Position numbers and translations under genes: made by a program. Shown piece after piece: positions 7,568 through 11,808 of a stretch of 11,808 nucleotides of DNA. The notes beneath the pieces are model-generated. The model searched no databases. It was not told where the DNA came from and saw only the letters and a program-made list of their open reading frames with translations. The stretch is taken from positions 1 to 11,808 of the forward strand of contig JAITQP010000303.1 of NCBI GenBank assembly GCA_031288885.1. The letters run 5' to 3'. This DNA is from Prevotellaceae bacterium (GTDB taxonomy: Bacteria > Bacteroidota > Bacteroidia > Bacteroidales > UBA932). Every line of letters begins with the position of its first letter. Position 1 is the first letter of the stretch.

Positions 7568-7923
7568 AAGCCACCTCGCGTCATTGCGAGCGAAGCGTGC
7601 AACGTTGCAGCAACATCATTCTCAATTCCTACTGACTTTGTTGCAACAGGAAAATCCGTCTCAAATTCGGTAATTTACCGTGGTTGCTTTCACATTCCGT
7701 TAGGAATGCGTAATTATGTTGAGCGCCGTTACAACAATGTCTTTTTGACCACAAAACAGCGGTGCTTAACGCCCTACGTAGCGGCATTCCGATAGCGCAA
7801 ATTAAGGCCATTACCAACCTGTCGGAGAAAAAATTCGGGAAATAACTAAACGTTAAGGTTGTGACGTGGTTGCTATAAAGTATAAAAAAATCCGCGGCGT
7901 AGCTCCTATTCAGAATTTTGTTC
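7568..7923. other. Gene-poor divergent intergenic region with palindromes and repeat-like sequence
   Basis: No gene is called here. It holds a copy of CGTCATTGCGAGCGAAGCG (7579-7597), a sequence type I recall as dispersed in many bacterial genomes; a perfect 12-bp palindrome TGCAACGTTGCA (7598-7609); a perfect 10-bp palindrome TGTTGCAACA (7639-7648); and a hairpin CATTCC-gtta-GGAATG (7693-7708). Three overlapping frames in 7690-7845 look vaguely protein-like on one strand or the other, for example a plus-strand tail ending in N-L-S-E-K-K-F-G-K with stop at 7843-7845, but none has a convincing start or a family I recognise. It may be a decayed mobile or repeat element. Confidence 0.55.
7693..7708. 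repeat. Small hairpin CATTCC-gtta-GGAATG
   Basis: A perfect 6-bp inverted repeat with a 4-base loop. The core CCGTTAGG resembles the CCCGTAGGG at 10275-10283 after the GH130 gene. Short hairpins of this kind are, from memory, dispersed in intergenic DNA of many Bacteroidota; whether these two belong to one repeat family needs a genome-wide count. Confidence 0.4.
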
Positions 7924-7931
7924 TATATTTG
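7924..7931 (+). promoter_or_regulatory. Bacteroidota -7 element of the MFS-GH130 operon
   Basis: TATATTTG matches TAnnTTTG exactly and lies 18 bases before the chosen ATG at 7950. No good TTTG is seen at the -33 distance, so the match rests on one element. It lies within the extra 28 residues of the longest frame (from 7866), which supports the start at 7950 and a very short leader. Confidence 0.5.
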
Positions 7932-7949
7932 TCGGCAAAAAAACACGCA

Positions 7950-9212
7950 ATGCATCAGCCAACACACAACCCTTTGCGGTGGGTGCCTACCGTTTACTTT
8001 GCCATGGGGTTGCCCTTTGTGGTGCTCAACATGGTGTCGGTGCTCATGTTTAAGCGCATGGATATTTCTGACGCGCAGATTGCCTTCTGGACGTCGCTCA
8101 TCATGCTTCCGTGGACGCTCAAGCCGCTGTGGAGCCCGTTTCTGGGGATGTTTAAAACAAAAAAATTCTTTGTTGTTCTCACCCAAATTGTCACCGCCGT
8201 TGCGTTTGGGTTGGTTGCGCTTTCGCTCAAAATGCCCCACTTCTTCAGCGTTGCCGTAGCGCTACTGTTCCTCATTGCCTTTAGCGGGGCCACGCACGAC
8301 GTTGCCACCGACGGCGTTTACATGACCGAGCTCAGCAAATCCGACCAAGCGCGGTACATTGGCTGGCAGGGCGCCTTTTACAACATGGCAAAAATCTTTG
8401 CCGCCGGCGGGCTGGTGTACCTCGCCGGCTACCTGATAGGTCGGGTTGGCAACGTGCACGCGTGGATGGCGGTGATGGGGATTTGCGGCGCGATAATGCT
8501 GCTGCTGGGCGCCTACCACGTCAGGGCGCTGCCGTCGGGCGGAGCGGCGGCGGGCAGGGTGAGCACCTTTGCCGACTGCCTGCAAAGCCTGTGGACGGTG
8601 CTCCGCGCGTTCTTTACCAAAAAAAATATTGCGTGGTACATTGGCTTCATCATCCTCTACCGCTTTGCCGAGGGGTTTGTGATGAAAATTGTGCCGCTCT
8701 TTCTCAAGTCGCCGGTTGAGCAGCAGGGGCTGGGGCTGTCGGAGGAGCAAATTGGGCTGTACTACGGGACGTTTGGCGCCGTTGCCTTTGTGCTCGGCTC
8801 GGTGCTGTCGGGCTACTACGTGGCGGCGCGGGGGCTCAAGAACGCCCTCCTGCCGCTCTGCTGCACCTTCAACCTCCCCTTTGTGGCGTACCTGCTGCTG
8901 GCGGTTTACCAACCCTCGAGCGGGTGGCTCATTGCGCCGGCTATCATCGTAGAGTACTTTGGCTACGGGTTTGGGTTTGTGGGGCTCACGCTGTTCATGA
9001 TGCAGCAGGTTGCGTCCGGAGAATTCCAGATGGCGCACTACGCCTTTGCCTCGGGGATAATGAACTTGGGCGTGATGCTCCCCGGGATGCTGAGCGGCGT
9101 GGTGAGCGACTGGCTGGGGTATAAGTACTTCTTTGTCTTTGTGCTGGCGGCCACCATTCCGGCGTTCCTCATTACATGGCTTGTCCGCAAGCTAATCGCT
9201 AACCACCAATAA
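7950..9212 (+). CDS. MFS transporter, probably for a mannose-containing disaccharide
   Basis: A 420-residue inner-membrane protein with about twelve hydrophobic helices, typical of the major facilitator superfamily. The N-terminus has R-W-V-P-T-V-Y-F-A-M-G-L-P-F-V leading into helix 1. The segment S-G-A-T-H-D-V-A-T-D-G-V-Y in helix 4-5 resembles the A-T-Q-D-x-x-x-D signature of AmpG-like and SLC45-like carriers. Substrate is inferred from the neighbour: a GH130 phosphorylase follows 39 bases later on the same strand with no terminator or clear promoter between. Phosphorylases act on imported disaccharides in the cytoplasm, so a paired permease fits; comparable transporter-GH130 pairs are known in Bacteroides mannan and N-glycan loci. 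I chose the ATG at 7950 over 7866 because the protein homology begins there and a -7 element lies just before it. A muropeptide substrate, as for AmpG, is the alternative. Confidence 0.88.
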   Translation: MHQPTHNPLRWVPTVYFAMGLPFVVLNMVSVLMFKRMDISDAQIAFWTSLIMLPWTLKPLWSPFLGMFKTKKFFVVLTQIVTAVAFGLVALSLKMPHFFSVAVALLFLIAFSGATHDVATDGVYMTELSKSDQARYIGWQGAFYNMAKIFAAGGLVYLAGYLIGRVGNVHAWMAVMGICGAIMLLLGAYHVRALPSGGAAAGRVSTFADCLQSLWTVLRAFFTKKNIAWYIGFIILYRFAEGFVMKIVPLFLKSPVEQQGLGLSEEQIGLYYGTFGAVAFVLGSVLSGYYVAARGLKNALLPLCCTFNLPFVAYLLLAVYQPSSGWLIAPAIIVEYFGYGFGFVGLTLFMMQQVASGEFQMAHYAFASGIMNLGVMLPGMLSGVVSDWLGYKYFFVFVLAATIPAFLITWLVRKLIANHQ

Positions 9213-9219
9213 CCAGTTA

Positions 9220-9254
9220 ACTAATCACTAATAGCTAATCACTAATCACTAATG
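9220..9254. repeat. Degenerate heptamer repeat ACTAATC running into the GH130 start codon
   Basis: ACTAATC (9220-9226), ACTAATA (9227-9233), G plus CTAATC (9234-9240), ACTAATC (9241-9247) and ACTAATG (9248-9254) lie head to tail. The last unit supplies the ATG of the GH130 gene, so the repeat occupies the place of the ribosome-binding region and no purine-rich site is present. Repeat-number change would move or space the start signals. Confidence 0.7.
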
Positions 9255-10214
9255 AATATTCCTTGGGAAGACAGGCCCGCCAACGAAGCGGGCGTTATAT
9301 GGCGCTACTCCGCCAACCCCATCATTCCGCGCAACCTGCTGGCAACCTCCAACAGCATTTTCAACAGCGCCGTAGTACCCTTTGGCGACGGCTTTGCCGG
9401 CGTGTTCCGCTGCGACGACACCAACCGCCGCATGCGCCTCCACGCGGGGTTTAGCCGCGACGGCATACGCTGGAGCATCGAGGAGGAGGACATTCGCCTC
9501 ACCGGCGCCGACCCCGAGGTGGGCACATGGGTGTACGGCTACGACCCCCGCGTGGTGTGGATCGACGACCGCTACTACGTTACGTGGTGCAACGGCTACC
9601 ACGGCCCCACCATAGGCTGCGCGTGGACAACCGACTTTAAGGTTTTTCACCAGCTGGAGAACGCTTTTTTGCCCTTCAACCGCAACGGGGTGCTGTTTCC
9701 GCGAAAAGTTGGCGGACGGTTTGCCATGCTCTCCCGCCCAAGCGACAACGGGCACACGCCCTTTGGCGATATTTTTTACAGCGAATCGCCCGACATGGAG
9801 CTTTGGGGACGGCACCGGCACGTGATGTCGCCCGCAAAGTTTGAGCAGAGCGCGTGGCAGTGCACCAAGATTGGCGCGGGGCCTGCTCCCATCGAAACGC
9901 GCGAGGGCTGGCTGCTGATTTTTCACGGCGTGCTGGCCTCGTGCAACGGCTTTGTGTACAGCTTTGGCTCGGCGCTTTTGGATGTCAACGAGCCGTGGAG
10001 GGTGCTTGCGCGCAGCGGTCCCTACCTGCTCTCGCCGCAGCGCGGTTACGAGTGCGTGGGCGACGTTCCCAACGTCACCTTCCCCTGCGCCGCGCTGCAC
10101 GACCCCGCCACCGACCGCCTCGCCATCTACTACGGCTGCGCCGATACGGTAACCTCGCTGGCCTTTGGCTACCTCAGCGATATCGTGGAGTTCACCAAGA
10201 AAAACTCCATTTGA
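9252..10214 (+). CDS. GH130 beta-mannoside phosphorylase
   Basis: Cytoplasmic enzyme that splits a beta-mannoside with phosphate to alpha-mannose-1-phosphate plus the acceptor sugar. The 320-residue protein has the usual five-bladed beta-propeller length of GH130. Signs are the N-terminal N-P-I-I-P at 22-26, F-N-S-A-V at 37-41, G-F-A-G-V-F-R at 47-53, the G-Y-D-P-R-V segment with Asp98 as the likely catalytic acid, C-x-W-T-T-D-F, and later [12 protein letters not shown] followed by G-W-L-L-I-F-H-G-V. Family members accept mannosyl-glucose, mannosyl-GlcNAc or manno-oligosaccharides; the sequence alone does not decide which, although the short form resembles the mannosyl-GlcNAc and manno-oligosaccharide group more than mannosylglucose phosphorylase. 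The gene follows the MFS gene closely and is probably in the same transcript. The short upstream region is a heptamer repeat, so translation may depend on coupling to the MFS gene. Confidence 0.9.
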   Translation: MNIPWEDRPANEAGVIWRYSANPIIPRNLLATSNSIFNSAVVPFGDGFAGVFRCDDTNRRMRLHAGFSRDGIRWSIEEEDIRLTGADPEVGTWVYGYDPRVVWIDDRYYVTWCNGYHGPTIGCAWTTDFKVFHQLENAFLPFNRNGVLFPRKVGGRFAMLSRPSDNGHTPFGDIFYSESPDMELWGRHRHVMSPAKFEQSAWQCTKIGAGPAPIETREGWLLIFHGVLASCNGFVYSFGSALLDVNEPWRVLARSGPYLLSPQRGYECVGDVPNVTFPCAALHDPATDRLAIYYGCADTVTSLAFGYLSDIVEFTKKNSI

Positions 10215-10240
10215 ATTACGAATTACGAATTAGGAATTTA
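10213..10240. repeat. Heptamer repeat GAATTAC after the GH130 gene
   Basis: GAATTAC (10213-10219), GAATTAC (10220-10226), GAATTAG (10227-10233) and GAATTTA (10234-10240) are head to tail. The first unit overlaps the last two bases of the GH130 stop codon. The unit differs from ACTAATC on the other side of the gene. Similar short tandem heptamers are dispersed in intergenic DNA of other bacteria. Confidence 0.7.
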
Positions 10241-10325
10241 GGAATGATGACGTTGTTGTAACGGACGCCGCCGTCCCGTAGGGTAGGGTGTGCAAACATG
10301 GTAAAAAAGGTATCAAAAAAACAGC

Positions 10326-10333
10326 TATCTTTG
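10326..10333 (+). promoter_or_regulatory. Bacteroidota -7 element before the transposase gene
   Basis: TATCTTTG matches TAnnTTTG exactly, 30 bases before the ATG at 10364. I see no TTTG at the expected -33 distance, so promoter strength may be low, as is usual for insertion sequences. Confidence 0.45.
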
Positions 10334-10363
10334 CGGCAATAACATGTTAAAATAAAATACATT

Positions 10364-10567
10364 ATGAAAACACAACGGGAAGAAAAGTTGGCGCAGCAGC
10401 TCTCCGCCTGCAGGCAAGCGCTGCACCGGGAGCGACAAAAAAATAGCGATATGTCCCAAAGCCGCGACAGGTATAAGGTAAAAGCGAAGCAGCTGGCATT
10501 GCAGCTAAAGGCGGCGGCATCCGATAAAAAAAAAGAAGCGCAGGCCTTCCTGCCGAGCAGCCCATAG
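10364..10567 (+). CDS. Upstream frame (orfA) of the split DDE transposase
   Basis: The 67-residue frame starts at ATG and ends TAG at 10565-10567. Residues 1-57 are highly charged and form a likely coiled coil (L-A-Q-Q-L-S-A-C-R-Q-A-L-H-R-E-R, then S-R-D-R-Y-K-V-K-A-K-Q-L). A charged leader with an S-R-D-R-x-K-x-K-A pattern is common at the N-terminus of Bacteroidota DDE transposases. After the A9 run (10526-10534) the frame loses protein-like character and ends 10 codons later, while the -1 frame continues into the catalytic part. This makes it the 5' part of one gene rather than a separate small protein. A nearby -7 element at 10326-10333 can serve it. It could also act as a short regulatory product, as orfA does in other insertion sequences. 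Confidence 0.8.
   Translation: MKTQREEKLAQQLSACRQALHRERQKNSDMSQSRDRYKVKAKQLALQLKAAASDKKKEAQAFLPSSP
10526..10553 (+). promoter_or_regulatory. Probable -1 frameshift or slippage site: A9 run plus hairpin
   Basis: Nine A residues (10526-10534) are read in the zero frame as three lysine codons before GAA, which gives a slippery A-AAA-AAA heptamer. Five bases later lies a GC-rich stem GCAGG / CCTGC (10540-10544 with 10549-10553) with a CCTT loop. Slipping back one base joins the upstream frame to the downstream one and gives a 479-residue product. Long A runs also allow transcriptional slippage with the same result. A plain one-base deletion mutation is the alternative. Confidence 0.6.
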
Positions 10568-11802
10568 CGCGGCACAAGTACTCAGACGCTATCGTATCGC
10601 TGAGCGCATCGCTGTACACCACCTGTGGCTGTAGCTTGCGGAGGACGGTGAAAATCCTGGAGCTGCTCAATCAGGCGCTGGGCTGGCCGCTGGAGGAGCG
10701 CCCCTCGCCCAGCAGCGTGGCGAGCTGGGTGCAAAAAAGCGGCTACTACGTCTATGAGGACACGAGCGGCAAAGATTTTTCGGAGGGCTACGCAGCGATA
10801 GCGGATGAAAGCATGATGGTGGGGAGCGAAAAGCTGCTGCTCACCCTTGGCGTTTCCTCAGAGAAGGGCGCCAGCGGGAGCTTGACGGGCGGCGATGTTC
10901 GCGTGCTGAGCATGCGCGTGGCGTCGAGCTGGAGCAGCGCGCGCATCGGGAGCGTCTTTGGGGAGGTGGAGGAGAAGCTGGGGTCTGCGCCCGCCTACGT
11001 GATCAGCGACAACGCCAGCACGATCAGCAAGGCCGTTCGGGATCGGGGCTACCCGCATGTTCGCGATGTGGGGCATAGCGTTGGCCTGCTGGTGCAGCAG
11101 GTTTACGGTCGGGAGCAAGATTTTCTGCAGCTGCTGAAGGAGGTGAGCGCGGTGAAGTTTCGGGAGGTGATGCGCTCGACGGCGCACCTGCTTCCGCCAA
11201 GGCAGCGGGCCATAGCCCGGTTCATGAACCTCTCCGGTACGGTGGCGTGGGGAGCCGCCATGCTGCGGGCGTTTGGCCGGATGAGCGCGCCGGAGCAGCA
11301 GGCATTTGGCTTTCTGCGCCGGCACCAGGGGGTCATCAGCGAGCTCCACGCGGTTTTCAGCGCAGTTAACCCCGTCCTGCAGCAGCTGAAGCGCGAGGGG
11401 CTCTGCGCAGCCAGCGCGCAGCGCAGCCTGTCCGCCGTAGCGCCGCTGGCCGCCTCCCCGCTGCCGCGCGTATCCGCCCTTGGGCGGTTGATAGCGGAGT
11501 ACATTGAAGCGGAGTACGGCAGGCTGTCAGCCCAGCATAAATGCTGGCATATTTCGTCGGATATTATTGAGTCGCTGTTTGGCAGCTACAAGGCGCGCAA
11601 ATCTCCCAACGCCCTGTATGGCGTTACGAAGCAAATTTTTTCCCTGCCGCTTTTGACGCACCTGAAGGGCGCCAACGCGCCAGCGAGCGGCTGCTTTAAG
11701 CGGTATTTGGAGCAGGTTTCTCTGCGCGATTTAACGGCGTGGAAAGAGCGCCATTTAGCTGAAAGTAGGATGATTAAACGTAAAGAATTGCTGTGCGCTT
11801 GA
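10528..11802 (+). CDS. Downstream frame (orfB) of the split DDE transposase, catalytic part
   Basis: The frame is open from 10528 (after a TAA at 10525-10527) to the TGA at 11800-11802. It has no ATG near its 5' end; the first possible start is a TTG at 10636. The stretch before that TTG (P-I-A-R-H-K-Y-S-D-A-I-V-S-L-S and on to L-L-N-Q-A-L-G-W) reads as genuine protein, so translation probably enters from the upstream frame. Likely catalytic residues are the Asp of I-A-D-E-S (codon 10804), the Asp of V-I-S-D-N-A (codon 11008) and the Glu of I-I-E-S-L-F-G-S-Y-K (codon 11569), a DDE triad with the usual D-N and E-x-x-F-x-x-Y-K surroundings. A D-V-G-H segment follows the second Asp. This would cut and join the ends of an insertion sequence. 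I cannot assign the IS family. The catalytic frame is otherwise intact. Confidence 0.8.
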   Translation, partial: KKRSAGLPAEQPIARHKYSDAIVSLSASLYTTCGCSLRRTVKILELLNQALGWPLEERPSPSSVASWVQKSGYYVYEDTSGKDFSEGYAAIADESMMVGSEKLLLTLGVSSEKGASGSLTGGDVRVLSMRVASSWSSARIGSVFGEVEEKLGSAPAYVISDNASTISKAVRDRGYPHVRDVGHSVGLLVQQVYGREQDFLQLLKEVSAVKFREVMRSTAHLLPPRQRAIARFMNLSGTVAWGAAMLRAFGRMSAPEQQAFGFLRRHQGVISELHAVFSAVNPVLQQLKREGLCAASAQRSLSAVAPLAASPLPRVSALGRLIAEYIEAEYGRLSAQHKCWHISSDIIESLFGSYKARKSPNALYGVTKQIFSLPLLTHLKGANAPASGCFKRYLEQVSLRDLTAWKERHLAESRMIKRKELLCA

Positions 11803-11808
11803 TATGGG

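Larger units (their letters stand above)
10364..11808 (+). mobile_element. Insertion-sequence-like element, right end outside the window
   Basis: The element is recognised from its DDE transposase split over two frames. Only six bases follow the transposase stop, so the right inverted repeat and target duplication are not visible. On the left, the 120 or so bases between the heptamer repeat (ending 10240) and the ATG should hold the left end, but without its partner I cannot mark it; the GTCCCGTAGGG stretch at 10273-10283 is within that interval. The start given here is the first codon of the transposase, not the true element boundary. Confidence 0.6.

Noticed and set aside
7866..7949. N-terminal extension of the MFS gene to an ATG at 7866
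   Set aside because: The extra 28 residues precede the normal MFS N-terminus and cover the TATATTTG promoter element at 7924-7931.
8262..10100. Long minus-strand frames of 258 and 283 codons opposite the MFS and GH130 genes
   Set aside because: They are His/Arg/Ala-rich shadows with no recognisable domain, while the plus-strand frames show clear transporter and GH130 motifs.
10858..11504. Minus-strand frames opposite the transposase
   Set aside because: They are shadows of the transposase frame, which carries the DDE residues; composition is His/Arg/Ala-rich with no domain.

Overview
The window looks like chromosomal DNA from a member of the Bacteroidota, most likely the order Bacteroidales. 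Three things suggest this. The groES-groEL, secG and lptE proteins have the character of that group. A sigma-54-type regulator, lptE, a TPR-like protein and secG occur in a gene order I recall from Bacteroidales. Several genes are preceded by the Bacteroidota -7 promoter element TAnnTTTG. The genus cannot be fixed from the sequence alone. Coding regions are rather GC-rich, with long spurious antisense ORFs.

Layout. (1) Positions 1-215, plus strand: the C-terminal end of a formylglycine-generating-enzyme-like (SUMF1) protein, followed by a strong terminator. This faces the terminator of groEL. (2) Positions 356-5442, minus strand: a housekeeping block. In transcription order it holds a sigma-54-type AAA+ activator, the LPS-assembly lipoprotein LptE, a TPR-like protein of unknown function and the translocase subunit SecG, then a terminator, then groES-groEL with its own terminator. 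The activator gene has a good Bacteroidota promoter overlapped by three 10-bp repeats. (3) Positions 5538-7498, minus strand: a 120-residue protein that joins the N-terminal copper-binding domain of a CopA-type ATPase to the last membrane helix of such an ATPase, and upstream of it an AAA-ATPase/PD-(D/E)XK nuclease-like protein of a multi-copy Bacteroidota family. (4) Positions 7499-7949: a gene-poor divergent intergenic region with palindromes, small hairpins and repeat-like sequence. (5) Positions 7950-10214, plus strand: an MFS sugar transporter and a GH130 beta-mannoside phosphorylase, probably one transcript for import and phosphorolysis of a mannose-containing disaccharide. The GH130 gene is bordered on both sides by different heptamer repeats. 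(6) Positions 10326-11808, plus strand: an insertion-sequence-like element whose DDE transposase is split over two frames. The frames meet at a run of nine A residues followed by a GC-rich hairpin, which suggests frameshifting or transcriptional slippage. Its right end lies outside the window.

How they work together: LptE and SecG serve the cell envelope (LPS insertion and protein export), GroES/GroEL serve protein folding, and the transporter and phosphorylase serve glycan use. The regions most worth a second look are the mini-CopA protein (5538-5900), the frameshift site (10526-10553) and the repeat array at the activator promoter (5462-5491).
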